Of a stretch of DNA of 64,000 nucleotides, positions 18,093 through 26,537 are shown piece after piece. The notes beneath the pieces are model-generated. The model was not told the DNA's origin. It was given only the letters and a program-made list of their open reading frames with translations, and did no database searches. Made by a program: the position numbers and the translations under genes. Every line of letters starts with the position of its first letter. The first letter of the stretch is position 1. Origin of the DNA: an uncultured Azospirillum sp. (GTDB lineage: Bacteria > Pseudomonadota > Alphaproteobacteria > RF32 > CAG-239); NCBI GenBank assembly GCA_900538765.1, contig UQAB01000001.1, forward strand, positions 1-64,000, in the 5' to 3' direction.

Positions 18093-19694
18093 CTACAATT
18101 GTTTTTCAGCTTCATTATACATCGCTATACCGCCTGCAAGGGAAGATATATTTTCAAACCCGTGCTGCAGCAAAATTCTGGCCGCGCAATAACTGGTGTA
18201 TCCGGTATTGCAGAACAAAATAACCTTTTTATCCTTGGGAATTTCGTTCAGACGTCCCCGGATGGTACTTATCGGAATATTAATCGCACCCTTTATTGTT
18301 TTCTTTCTGTACATTTCCGGCGGTCGAACATCAATAAGGCAGTCATCGCCCAAGTCGTCTAAAAACGCAGGTTTAAACAATCCGCGTAACATATTGTCTG
18401 CATTCATTCCCAAAATATTGACAGGATCCTTCGCAGAAGAATACGGCGGCGCATAGCATAATTCACTGTCAATCATATCCCGAACCGTGCCGCCCAAACG
18501 CATAATTGTGCTGATAACGTCAATCCTTTTTTCAACATTTTCCGGTCCGACAGCTTGCGCGCCAAGTATCTTCCCGTCATCACTGAACAGCATTTTAAAA
18601 ACAATCCGCCTAGAATTCGGATAATAACCGGCATGACTGGCGCCGACAACATAGGTTTTAAGATAAGGTATATTATTTTGCTTTAACTGTTTTTCATTAT
18701 TGCCGACACAGGCAACGGTCAAATTAAAAACCTTGATAACAGAGGCCCCCAAAGAACCTTTATAAGATGACTTTATCCCACAAATATAATCGGCAATAAT
18801 GCGCCCCTGACGGTTGGCCGGACCGGCCAACGGAATAAGGGTCTGGTTATTGGTGACGGCATCTTTAACCTCAACGGAATCACCCGCGGCAAAAATATTT
18901 TCATCGGAGGTCTGCATATGTTCATTAATAATAACACCTCTGCCCACCGCTAAGCCGGCAGCCTGAGCCAAGTGGGTTTCCGCCTGGACGCCGATAGCCA
19001 TAACCACAAAATCAAAATCCACTTCTTTTGCCGAATTCAAAACAATCTTATTTTGATGAAATTTTTTGACACCGTCAGAAAGAATGAGTTTTACACCATT
19101 TTCACGCATGGCATTTTCAGCATAGAGGGCAATCTCTTTATCGACCGGTGCCAAAATCTGATTGCTTAATTCAATCAATGTCGTATCCAATTTCATATTC
19201 ACCAGATTTTCAGCAACTTCCACACCGATAAACCCGCCGCCGACGACAACCGCTTTTTGCGGCTTATTCTCCCGAACATAAGCTTTCAACTTATCGGCAT
19301 CCGCCAAATTGCGGACAACAAAAACTTTATTATGGTCAAGCCCTTCAAAATCAGGGACAATAGGCTTTGCACCGGTTGCCAAAACCAGTTTGTCATAAGC
19401 AATGATTTCAGAGTTATTGAGCGCTATAGTCTTGTCTCGGCGATTAATGGACACTGCTTCCGCATTTAATTTAACATCAATGTTAAACCAGCCTTTAAAC
19501 TTCTGCGGACTTGAAACCAGAATATCTTCTCTTTCGGCAATAACGCCAGAGATATAATAAGGCAGACCGCAATTAGCAATGGAAACCTCATTAGTGCGTT
19601 CAATTATCATAATTTCCATAGTTTCATCAAGACGTCTCAGTCTCACCGCACAACTGGCTCCGGCAGCACCGCCGCCAACAATCACTGTCTTCAT
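18093..19694 (-). CDS. CoA-disulfide reductase-rhodanese fusion (FAD/NAD(P)-dependent)
   Basis: Flavin-dependent oxidoreductase that likely reduces CoA disulfide or persulfide. The N-terminal FAD site is VIVGGGAAGASCA. The active-site Cys42 lies in NCGLPYY, the single-Cys signature of CoA-disulfide reductases. A second Rossmann motif, VVVGGGFIGVEVAE, binds NAD(P)H. Residues from about 450 form a rhodanese domain with active Cys in FCNTGYTS. Length 533 aa matches the fused form. GAGG seven bases before ATG 19694 selects it over the ATG at 19706. It stands alone; a role in sulfur or thiol redox balance is inferred. Confidence 0.93.
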   Translation of the reverse strand: MKTVIVGGGAAGASCAVRLRRLDETMEIMIIERTNEVSIANCGLPYYISGVIAEREDILVSSPQKFKGWFNIDVKLNAEAVSINRRDKTIALNNSEIIAYDKLVLATGAKPIVPDFEGLDHNKVFVVRNLADADKLKAYVRENKPQKAVVVGGGFIGVEVAENLVNMKLDTTLIELSNQILAPVDKEIALYAENAMRENGVKLILSDGVKKFHQNKIVLNSAKEVDFDFVVMAIGVQAETHLAQAAGLAVGRGVIINEHMQTSDENIFAAGDSVEVKDAVTNNQTLIPLAGPANRQGRIIADYICGIKSSYKGSLGASVIKVFNLTVACVGNNEKQLKQNNIPYLKTYVVGASHAGYYPNSRRIVFKMLFSDDGKILGAQAVGPENVEKRIDVISTIMRLGGTVRDMIDSELCYAPPYSSAKDPVNILGMNADNMLRGLFKPAFLDDLGDDCLIDVRPPEMYRKKTIKGAINIPISTIRGRLNEIPKDKKVILFCNTGYTSYCAARILLQHGFENISSLAGGIAMYNEAEKQL

Positions 19695-19789
19695 AATCAA
19701 CCTCATTATAATTTAAAAAACATACCCGAAGTATAAAAATCAGAACATGACGTGTCAAGAATATAACCTCGAAAAAGATAAACCGCTCT

Positions 19790-20002
19790 CTACCCACCGC
19801 AGACCTTACAAGGCCTTGCCCCTTGAGCCCGTGCTTTCTGTTTGGTGGTTATGATACAGTTTTTTATGCATTTTTTAGCCCATTTACAGCTTGGATTGTG
19901 GTAGATATATGTTTTTACATTCATAACTACCGGCTGGTCATGAGCCGCTGGCGCTGGAGAAGCTATCAGTAAAAATAACAATAAATAAAAAATTTTTCTC
20001 AT
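19790..20002 (-). CDS. Small secreted Cys protein with Ada-like metal-binding motif
   Basis: The protein is 70 aa. A signal peptide (MRKIFYLLLFLLIASPAPAA) is followed by a compact domain with YHNPSCKWAKKC, TTKQKARAQGARPCKVCGG and further Cys. The YH-x-x-x-C ... A-x-x-x-G-x-R-P-C-x-x-C pattern is that of small Ada-type zinc-binding modules found in secreted bacterial proteins. It has a good ribosome site (GGGGTAG). Function unknown. Confidence 0.7.
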   Translation of the reverse strand: MRKIFYLLLFLLIASPAPAAHDQPVVMNVKTYIYHNPSCKWAKKCIKNCIITTKQKARAQGARPCKVCGG

Positions 20003-20123
20003 TTTCTACCCCATACAAACCATCTTTCCAAACTTATGATGACCTTATCATAAATCCTGCGACAAAGTAAATATAGATTCCCCCCAAAAAAAAAGTCCGT
20101 ATAACACCCAAAAACTTCTCTTA

Positions 20124-20196
20124 GTATTGCTAAGCTTTAGCCGCACAAAGCTTAGTTGTTCGCGCAAGTAGAAAGCATTAACTTTCGTAGCAATAC
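20124..20196. repeat. Cloverleaf-like inverted-repeat structure
   Basis: The outer 8-bp stem gtattgct/agcaatac (20124-20131, 20189-20196) encloses ctaagcttt/aaagcttag (20130-20138, 20147-20155), a short ttg/caa arm and gaaag/ctttc (20171-20175, 20182-20186). It is followed by an A run on the plus strand, that is, a T run for minus-strand transcription. It is not a recognisable tRNA. Confidence 0.6.
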
Positions 20197-20234
20197 AAAA
20201 AAGCCCTCATCAATGCAACCTCTCGCAGATTCAG

Positions 20235-20305
20235 TTAAGCACTTAATATATAAAGAAAAAAGACGCTTTTCAGCGTCTTTATCTTGACTGGCAGGGGCAA
20301 CAAGA
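20235..20305. repeat. Left copy of a 71-bp direct repeat (tRNA-Trp 3' end plus terminator)
   Basis: Matches 21599-21669 at 63 of 71 positions. It includes tggcaggggca, which is the acceptor 3' strand plus CCA of tRNA-Trp read on the other strand, and a hairpin gacgc/gcgtc with T tract that here terminates the lipoprotein gene 20317-20826. Confidence 0.85.
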
Positions 20306-20316
20306 CAATCCGCGGA

Positions 20317-20826
20317 CTATATGTTAGGAACTATCTTTGTTACTTTTGTTATAAATAATTTTTCTCTAACTTCATTGTTTCCAATTTTCAATGTTACAAG
20401 AACACCCGTCTCACCATCAGGAATTGTCATATTCCTCCATCCCCGTAAATAATATGAAACCAAATAATTTGGATATATAAACTTAGAAAATGAACTTTTA
20501 GCTAGTACAAATGATGGATTTTTTACATTTTCACGAGCAACGTATCGAACTCCTTCAAACATAAAACCTCCATCTGTTTGCCCATTGATAATAAATTGAG
20601 TTTTATTCCAATCTATTTCAATATCTTTATCTGAAAGATTTATAATATCTAATTTATAAGAATTCATAGGAAACAAACCACCTGTACTTCTAATAGAAAT
20701 TTTAGCCTCATAATATTTTGTTTTTACAATTGATTTATTTTCATCAAAACTAAAATCATAATGAGTCGATGAAGCACAGCCTACACATAAAACAACAACA
20801 CATAAAACAACAAAAGATTTTTTCAT
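20317..20826 (-). CDS. Putative lipoprotein
   Basis: The protein is 169 aa. The signal peptide ends in the lipobox LCVGC (Cys17), so the protein should be lipidated. The mature part is beta-rich, with IDWNKTQFIINGQ and PDGETGVLVTLKIGNNEV, and has no catalytic motif. GGAGG lies upstream of the ATG. It is A+T-rich and lies inside the segment bounded by the tRNA-Trp repeats, so it is probably cargo of that island. Family not recognised. Confidence 0.7.
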   Translation of the reverse strand: MKKSFVVLCVVVLCVGCASSTHYDFSFDENKSIVKTKYYEAKISIRSTGGLFPMNSYKLDIINLSDKDIEIDWNKTQFIINGQTDGGFMFEGVRYVARENVKNPSFVLAKSSFSKFIYPNYLVSYYLRGWRNMTIPDGETGVLVTLKIGNNEVREKLFITKVTKIVPNI

Positions 20827-20851
20827 TAATTTTGCCTCCGATATATAAGCT

Positions 20852-21067
20852 TTATTTTATACAATCTACTATCAAAAGCGGAAACGCTTCATCATATATT
20901 TGATATGTATTTTTAATAACTATTTTTTTCTCTTTTGCTAATTCAAATAGAATTTCCCTCCGTTTTTGAGTAGACATATTTTTAGCACTTTTCAAACAAA
21001 TATCCATAAGACCATTTTTCAAATCTCTTGCCTGTATCTCCTTCAATACCTCATATTTTATATCCAT
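20852..21067 (-). CDS. Small hypothetical protein, 71 aa
   Basis: A short, helical, Lys-rich soluble protein without motifs. Two in-frame ATGs exist (21073 and 21067). GGAGG is two bases from the first and eight from the second, so I choose 21067. It precedes the lipoprotein gene by 25 bp on the same strand and is probably co-transcribed with it. Function unknown. Confidence 0.5.
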   Translation of the reverse strand: MDIKYEVLKEIQARDLKNGLMDICLKSAKNMSTQKRREILFELAKEKKIVIKNTYQIYDEAFPLLIVDCIK

Positions 21068-21652
21068 TAACATACCTCCAACTAATCTAAAACTTACTTA
21101 TTCTCTTTTATAAAAAACTAAATCGCCTTGATGAGAGGCGACTGGAAGTTGGTAACTATTTATAGGAATAGTGCGACATATTGACTGAAATAGCGTATTT
21201 TGCCGCCTTCCAGTCTCATAAACCAGAAAGCGTGCAAAAGTTTCGTCTTTACACAATAGACGCCTATAAAGAGGTTACCACACCTCAGGCAAGTTATCAT
21301 CCTGCCCATACAAACTTTATAAACAAAAAATATCAAAGTAAAGATAAATATTTTTCAATGCTATAAAAAGCCCAAATGTCTAGAATTATTGATATTCAAC
21401 TCAACATATTAAAATGGTTTATTGAAAGAACGAGATAACTTTATAACATTAATGACAAAATATTGAATCATTTGATTATCCCAAAAGGCAATAGGATTAG
21501 AACTTCATTAAATACTTGTAAAATAAAGGATTTTATTTGGAATGGTCCGTGTAACGAGCGGGAAATGGCTCGGATAAACACATCTCACACGGACTCGATT
21601 AACTGCTTGATATATAAAGAAAAAAGACGCTTTTCAGCGCCTTCATCTTGAC
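21068..21652. other. 585-bp gene-poor right part of the tRNA-Trp island
   Basis: I see no convincing gene. A 61-codon plus-strand frame (21181-21366) lacks a ribosome site and overlaps the strongly paired segment 21123-21279, listed separately. The right copy of the direct repeat begins at 21599. The stretch 21367-21598 is A+T-rich with no clear feature. Confidence 0.45.
21123..21279 (+). ncRNA. Candidate structured RNA with pseudoknot-like pairing
   Basis: gactggaag (21140-21148) is the exact complement of cttccagtc (21207-21215). The block ggtaac..tttatagg (21151-21166) is complementary to cctataaa..gttacc (21263-21279). The order 1-2-1'-2' is a pseudoknot topology. A small hairpin tcgcc/ggcga lies at 21123-21141. 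Which strand is transcribed is not known. No family recognised. Confidence 0.4.
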
Positions 21653-21669
21653 TGGCAGGGGCAGTAAGA
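21599..21669. repeat. Right copy of the 71-bp direct repeat, overlapping tRNA-Trp
   Basis: 63 of 71 positions match 20235-20305, at a distance of 1364 bp. It covers the tRNA-Trp 3' end and the tRNA terminator hairpin (ggcgc/gcgtc with a G-T pair and T tract on the minus strand). Confidence 0.85.
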
Positions 21670-21728
21670 TTCGAACTCACGACACCCGGTTTTGGAGACC
21701 GGTGCTCTACCAACTGAGCTATACCCCT
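21653..21728 (-). tRNA. tRNA-Trp (CCA)
   Basis: 76 nt including an encoded CCA. The acceptor is aggggta/tgcccct, the D arm has agctcagttggtagagc, the anticodon loop is CTCCAAA (anticodon CCA) on an accgg stem, and the T arm contains GTTCGAATC. A candidate promoter lies upstream and the terminator hairpin lies downstream inside the direct repeat. Confidence 0.97.
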
Positions 21729-21730
21729 AT

Positions 21731-21758
21731 AAAACACAGTTTAACCAAACTGCGTTTT
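21731..21758. repeat. Inverted repeat between tRNA-Trp and its promoter
   Basis: aaaacacagttt (21731-21742) pairs with aaactgcgtttt (21747-21758) around aacc, with one G-T or A-C mismatch. It is in the expected 5' leader of the tRNA and could be a processing hairpin. Confidence 0.6.
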
Positions 21759-21760
21759 CT

Positions 21761-21789
21761 TTGATACACAACTCCGTGCAATAAATCAA
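21761..21789 (-). promoter_or_regulatory. Candidate promoter of tRNA-Trp
   Basis: On the minus strand TTGATT (21789-21784), a 17-bp spacer and TATCAA (21766-21761), about 33 bp before the tRNA. Confidence 0.45.
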
Positions 21790-21811
21790 GAACTTTTTTT
21801 CATGTTTGCAG

Positions 21812-21840
21812 TAAAAAAGGAAACGCTTTCGCGTTTCCTT
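21812..21840 (-). terminator. Terminator of hppA
   Basis: On the minus strand the 10-bp stem aaggaaacgc/gcgtttcctt with a 4-nt loop is followed by TTTTTT. Confidence 0.9.
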
Positions 21841-21878
21841 ATAACTTATTGCATAAATTTCAGCAATTATATCGATTT

Positions 21879-24302
21879 TTACGCCTTTGTCTGAATACGC
21901 ATCGCATAGAACGACCGCCATACAAAGACTAAAGCAATCGCCATAAAGACCGCACCCAGCGTCAAAGACACATTGCGCGGCGCCGAAACGGCAATTTCCA
22001 CAGCCAGCAAACCGAACAAAGTCGTAAACTTAATAATCGGATTCAAAGCTACGGATGACGTATCTTTATACGGATCGCCGACCGTATCACCGACAACCGA
22101 AGCTGCGTGCAGTTCTGTTCCTTTTTCACCAAGATCAACTTCAACAACCTTCTTGGCGTTATCCCATGCGCCGCCGGCATTAGCCATATACAGCGCCTGG
22201 AACAAACCGAAGACGGCAATTGAAATCAGATAACTGGCAAACAGGTTCGGATCAAAGCAGGCAAAAGCCAACGTAAACGAGAATATGGCAACAAAGATGT
22301 TAAACATACCTTTCTGTGCATACAATGTACAAATACGAACAACCTCTTTGCTGTCTTCAACCGAAGCAGCCTTCTTCGTGTTCAGCTTAATGTGCTTTTT
22401 GATAAAATCAACCGCGCGATAAGCGCCGGTCGAAACCGCCTGCATGGAAGCGCCGGAGAACCAGTAGATAACCGCGCCGCCAAGAATGATACCAAACAAA
22501 ACTTCCGGATCAAGCAATGACAACTTCAGGTTCAGCAAAAGAATGATAGAGAAAATCATTGTTGCCGCACCGATAACCGCCGTACCGATAAGCACCGGTT
22601 TTGCCGTTGCCTTAAAGGTGTTTCCGGCACCGTCGTTAGCTTCCAGATAATGTTTGCCTTTTTCAAAATCAGGCTTAAAGCCAAAATCTTTTTCAATGGT
22701 TTTGTTAATGCCTCTGATATTTTCAATCTGTGACAATTCAAATACAGACTGGGCATTGTCGGCAACCGGCCCGTAACTGTCAACGGCAATGTTGACCGGC
22801 CCCATGCCCAGCATGCCAAAAGCCACCAAACCAAAAGCAAAGACTGACGGATAAACCATATAAGCGTCAAGTCCCGAACTTGCGGTAACATAAGCAATCG
22901 CCATCAGTGCTACCATAACGATTCCCTGCCAGAAAGCGGAGAAGTTACCGGCAACAATACCTGAAATAATATTCAGGGAAGCGCCTGCCTCGCGGCTGGC
23001 ATTAACGATTTCGTTAACATGCTGCGACTTCGGAGAAGTAAAGATTTTGGTAAATTCCGGAATCAAAGCCGCGGCTAACGTACCGCAGGAAATGATAACC
23101 GAAAGCTTCCACCATAAATCTGCGCCCATATCGCCGATCATCACATAAGAAACACCGAAAGTAACCAGAATGGAAATAACGGACGTCAGCCAAATCAAAC
23201 TGGTCAGCGGCTTTTCAAAATCAAATTCGTCTTTATTGCCGTAAAGCAATTTAGACAGACCGTTGTTAAGAGCATAAGACACCAAAGACGTAACAATCAT
23301 CAACAGGCGCATAGCAAAGATCCAGACAATCAAACGCGCCTGAATATCAATGCCGCCGCTCATTAAAGCCAGCTCGCCATTCTGCGTATACATCATGCCT
23401 GCACCGAGAACAATAAAGCTGATAAGAGCCACGCCGGTTACGCCGTAGGTTTCAAAACCATCAGCGGTCGGCCCGACTGAATCGCCGGCATTATCACCGG
23501 TACAATCGGCAATCACACCCGGGTTGCGGGCATCGTCTTCATCAATTTTGAAAATAATTTTCATCAAATCAGCACCAATATCGGCAATCTTGGTAAAGAT
23601 ACCGCCGCAAATACGCAAAGCGGCAGCACCCAAGGATTCGCCGATGGCAAAACCGATAAAGCAGGCACCGGCACTCTCACGCGGAACCCACAACAAAATG
23701 ATAATCATCATAATCAGTTCGACGCAGATAAGCAAAACGCCGATAGACATACCCGAACGCAGCGGCAGGCTCATAACCGGAAAGGCTTTTCCCTGCAAAG
23801 AAAGGAAAGCCGTACGCGAGTTGGCATAAGTGTTAATGCGCATACCAAACCAAGCAACGGTATAAGAGCCGAGAATACCCAAAACTGACCACATCAGAAT
23901 AGTCAGCACTTTCGGCATCGGCGTTGCGTTAAGATAATAGAAATAATAAAAGATACAGGCAGCAATGAACAGTTCCAAAACCACCAAAAGCTTTGACTGC
24001 TGTTTCATATAGGTTTTGCATGTTTCATAAATCGTATGAGAAACATTCAGCATGGATTCGTGAGCGGGAATCTTTTTGATTTTAAAAAATTCATACAAAC
24101 CGAACAACATGCCCAAAATACAAATACCGAGGCCATACATCAGAATTTCGCTTCCGGTCATAGACAGGCCGAAAATATTATATCCGACATCAAGGCTCGG
24201 AATGTTAAGATCGATTTCAGAAGCCTGAGCTTGAGAAATCCCGGCAGCTGCTGCCATAAACACGGCCAGAGCCAAAGATTTTAGTCTTTTCAAAGCTGAC
24301 AT
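21879..24302 (-). CDS. hppA: Membrane-bound ion-translocating pyrophosphatase
   Basis: Hydrolyses cytosolic PPi and pumps H+ (or Na+) across the inner membrane. The protein is 807 aa with about 16 membrane helices. The Mg-PPi motif is present as IDEDDARNPGVIADCTGDN followed by AGDSVGPTADGFETYG. This differs from the common D-N-V-G-D-N-V-G-D form and suggests a divergent subgroup. The segment GNFSAFWQG has Ala where K+-independent enzymes carry Lys (GNTTK), so K+ dependence is likely by family rule. An N-terminal signal-like stretch ends in AAAGISQAQA. It is transcribed alone with a strong terminator, upstream of tRNA-Trp. Confidence 0.95.
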   Translation of the reverse strand: MSALKRLKSLALAVFMAAAAGISQAQASEIDLNIPSLDVGYNIFGLSMTGSEILMYGLGICILGMLFGLYEFFKIKKIPAHESMLNVSHTIYETCKTYMKQQSKLLVVLELFIAACIFYYFYYLNATPMPKVLTILMWSVLGILGSYTVAWFGMRINTYANSRTAFLSLQGKAFPVMSLPLRSGMSIGVLLICVELIMMIIILLWVPRESAGACFIGFAIGESLGAAALRICGGIFTKIADIGADLMKIIFKIDEDDARNPGVIADCTGDNAGDSVGPTADGFETYGVTGVALISFIVLGAGMMYTQNGELALMSGGIDIQARLIVWIFAMRLLMIVTSLVSYALNNGLSKLLYGNKDEFDFEKPLTSLIWLTSVISILVTFGVSYVMIGDMGADLWWKLSVIISCGTLAAALIPEFTKIFTSPKSQHVNEIVNASREAGASLNIISGIVAGNFSAFWQGIVMVALMAIAYVTASSGLDAYMVYPSVFAFGLVAFGMLGMGPVNIAVDSYGPVADNAQSVFELSQIENIRGINKTIEKDFGFKPDFEKGKHYLEANDGAGNTFKATAKPVLIGTAVIGAATMIFSIILLLNLKLSLLDPEVLFGIILGGAVIYWFSGASMQAVSTGAYRAVDFIKKHIKLNTKKAASVEDSKEVVRICTLYAQKGMFNIFVAIFSFTLAFACFDPNLFASYLISIAVFGLFQALYMANAGGAWDNAKKVVEVDLGEKGTELHAASVVGDTVGDPYKDTSSVALNPIIKFTTLFGLLAVEIAVSAPRNVSLTLGAVFMAIALVFVWRSFYAMRIQTKA

Positions 24303-24454
24303 TCCTAAATTCCTTTAATTGTTAAACCAAAATTCAATAAACATAACCACCTCAAAAACAGGTGATTCTTTTTATTATGCCGTCATCATAGATTCCTGAT
24401 TCTAAATTTTGGGTTAACTCTTTAAAATGATTCAAAAAAATAAGCCTGCAATAC

Positions 24455-24495
24455 GCAAGAAAGCCCGGAATAAAAATTCCGGGCTTTCTTGCTGA
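24455..24495. terminator. Rho-independent terminator (bidirectional)
   Basis: A perfect 17-bp stem (24455-24471 with 24476-24492), loop of 4. It lies 8 bp after the stop of the gene at 24503 on the minus strand. Confidence 0.9.
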
Positions 24496-24502
24496 AATGA
24501 CA

Positions 24503-26380
24503 TTACTCTTTCAGATTTTCCTCCCAGTTATCAGCCTGCTGATAAAAGGCAATTGCCTCGCTCTTCTGCTTAGCCAATGCCTTGTCGGAAATTTTCGGCC
24601 CTTCAACCGAATACTGGCGGACAGGTTTCAAAATAACATCCGTCCCGTTCTTAACAAAACCGATTTTCTGATAATTGCTGACGAAGAAACGGGATTCATA
24701 ATCTTCAGACAATGCGTCCTGCCCATAAAAGCGTGATTCATAATCAAAGTTCAAAATTCCCAAAATCGTCGGCAAAGCGTCAATCTGGCTTATCGGCGTG
24801 TCGATTCTCTGCGTTTTAACCAACTTCGGCGCATAGATAATAAAAGGAATATGATAACCTTCAAGGTTAATCTCCTCCTTACCGGATGCACCGGCCGTAT
24901 GATCGGCGATAAAGACAAACAGTGTATTGTCAAACCACGGCTTTCCCTTGGCTTCCTTAATAAACTCGCCTATGGCATAATCAGCATACATAACGCCGCC
25001 CAAGCGCCCCCACTTTTCCGGTTCAAGCGGAATCCGTCCTTCCGGATACGTGTACGGACGGTGATTGGAAATCGACAACAACATTGTAAAGAACGGTTTT
25101 CCGGCAGCATAAGACTTGTCCGCTTCTTTAATAACCTTGCGGTAGGTATCATCGTCTGCCGCACCCCAGGCATTGGCAAAAGTGACTTCGCTTTTGTCCC
25201 AAACCGCACGGTCAACAATCTGAAAACCGTTATGCCCAAAGAAATAATTCATATTGTCAAAATAACCGTACCCGCCGTAAATCCACTTGTTGTCATATCC
25301 TTTTTCTTTAAAAATCGTACCGATATTGTACAGATTCTCATTATTCGGGCGACGGACAATAGACATCCCCGGCAGCGGCGGCACACTGAGCGTCAAAGCT
25401 TCAATGCCGCGAACCGAACGCGTGCCGTTGGCATAAGTGTTACTGAAATACAATCCCTCTTTGGAGAGCTTTTCCAGATTCGGCGTCAGGGGAATATGCC
25501 CCTCCGGCAGATTCTCGTTCATATATTTGGCACTCATGCTTTCCATCAGCACAATCACGACATTCGCCTTGTTTTCCGGTTTATCGGCAGTAATCCGCCG
25601 GCGGATATTTTTATCCGGCTCAAGAAAAGCAACATTTTTCCCCTTAAGCTTCTCTTGCAGAATTTTCAGATTCTCCGCCGGATTCTGAGTTAGATAAAAC
25701 TTGTCGTATGGCAGTTCGTTTTTCAAAAAAGCGCTGAACAGACTGTAAGTTCCTTCCTTGCCCGCCTCATTGTTATAATAGTTTTTGCATATTTCCAAAC
25801 GCGACATATCAACGGCAAAGTAAGAAGCAACAAGCACAAGAATATAGACAGCCAGCTGCAGCAAACGCTTGCCCCAAGCCGGCACCGGAACTTCAGGAAA
25901 CAGACTGCGATATGACAACTTCACAATAACCAGCGTCGCCGCCAGCAGCCCCAGCAAAATCCAGTTCACCGGATAAGACTGATAAATATTGTCAATCACT
26001 TCGGTTGTATAAACCAGATAGTCAACGGCGATAAAATTAAAGGCGGCCTGAAATTCATCCCAGAAAATCTGCGTAGAGGCGCCCTGAAACAACGTGGCAT
26101 AAATAAAAACCGTATAAACGCCGGTGGTCACAATTTTATCTAAACGGCCGTTTTGTTTCTTTGCCGGCAAAAAGACCAGATACAGCACATAAGGCAGCAT
26201 CATGTATAAAAAAGCGATAGATGCGGTCAAGAGCAAAATTCCCAAAACCTTGACCAACTCCCACGGTGCAAAATCAAAGCCTTCAAAACTTTGATAAACC
26301 TTTCCGCAAAGGAACAAAATTTCCAGCAAAATAAAGCTGATAAAAAACGGCTTAAGCCTCTGAATAAAATAAGATTTCAT
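24503..26380 (-). CDS. LTA synthase / phosphoglycerol transferase-like sulfatase-family membrane enzyme
   Basis: The protein is 625 aa. The first ~210 residues hold about five membrane helices. An extracytoplasmic alkaline-phosphatase-fold domain follows, with VLMESMSAKYM (metal site), the catalytic Thr in NTYANGTRSVRG, and VFIADHTAGASG near the end. This is the LtaS/MdoB (OpgB) architecture, which transfers phosphoglycerol or a similar head group. In Gram-negatives these enzymes often decorate periplasmic glucans or envelope lipids; the substrate here is not deducible. It is monocistronic with a strong terminator. Confidence 0.88.
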   Translation of the reverse strand: MKSYFIQRLKPFFISFILLEILFLCGKVYQSFEGFDFAPWELVKVLGILLLTASIAFLYMMLPYVLYLVFLPAKKQNGRLDKIVTTGVYTVFIYATLFQGASTQIFWDEFQAAFNFIAVDYLVYTTEVIDNIYQSYPVNWILLGLLAATLVIVKLSYRSLFPEVPVPAWGKRLLQLAVYILVLVASYFAVDMSRLEICKNYYNNEAGKEGTYSLFSAFLKNELPYDKFYLTQNPAENLKILQEKLKGKNVAFLEPDKNIRRRITADKPENKANVVIVLMESMSAKYMNENLPEGHIPLTPNLEKLSKEGLYFSNTYANGTRSVRGIEALTLSVPPLPGMSIVRRPNNENLYNIGTIFKEKGYDNKWIYGGYGYFDNMNYFFGHNGFQIVDRAVWDKSEVTFANAWGAADDDTYRKVIKEADKSYAAGKPFFTMLLSISNHRPYTYPEGRIPLEPEKWGRLGGVMYADYAIGEFIKEAKGKPWFDNTLFVFIADHTAGASGKEEINLEGYHIPFIIYAPKLVKTQRIDTPISQIDALPTILGILNFDYESRFYGQDALSEDYESRFFVSNYQKIGFVKNGTDVILKPVRQYSVEGPKISDKALAKQKSEAIAFYQQADNWEENLKE

Positions 26381-26537
26381 AATCGTGCCTTTTAAATAAT
26401 TATTGCCCTGCTTAAATTAGCGTAAGATAAAAACAAATACAAGCGCTTAATTGAAGATAATAATAAGGATTATTAAATCTTTAATAAGATTGTCCGGTGT
26501 AAACTGGCCGTAAACGGTATTTTATAAGGAAATAATA

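Larger units (their letters stand above)
20003..20316. other. 314-bp intergenic region with a cloverleaf-like structure and left island repeat
   Basis: No gene is visible. It contains the folded segment at 20124-20196 and the left copy of the tRNA-Trp-associated direct repeat at 20235-20305, both listed separately. Confidence 0.5.

Noticed and set aside
21181..21366. 61-codon plus-strand frame in the tRNA-Trp island
   Set aside because: Starts at a non-ATG codon without ribosome site and lies on the strongly self-complementary segment.
24851..25693. 280-codon plus-strand frame opposite the LTA-synthase-like gene
   Set aside because: Antisense shadow; the minus-strand gene has clear catalytic motifs across the same bases.
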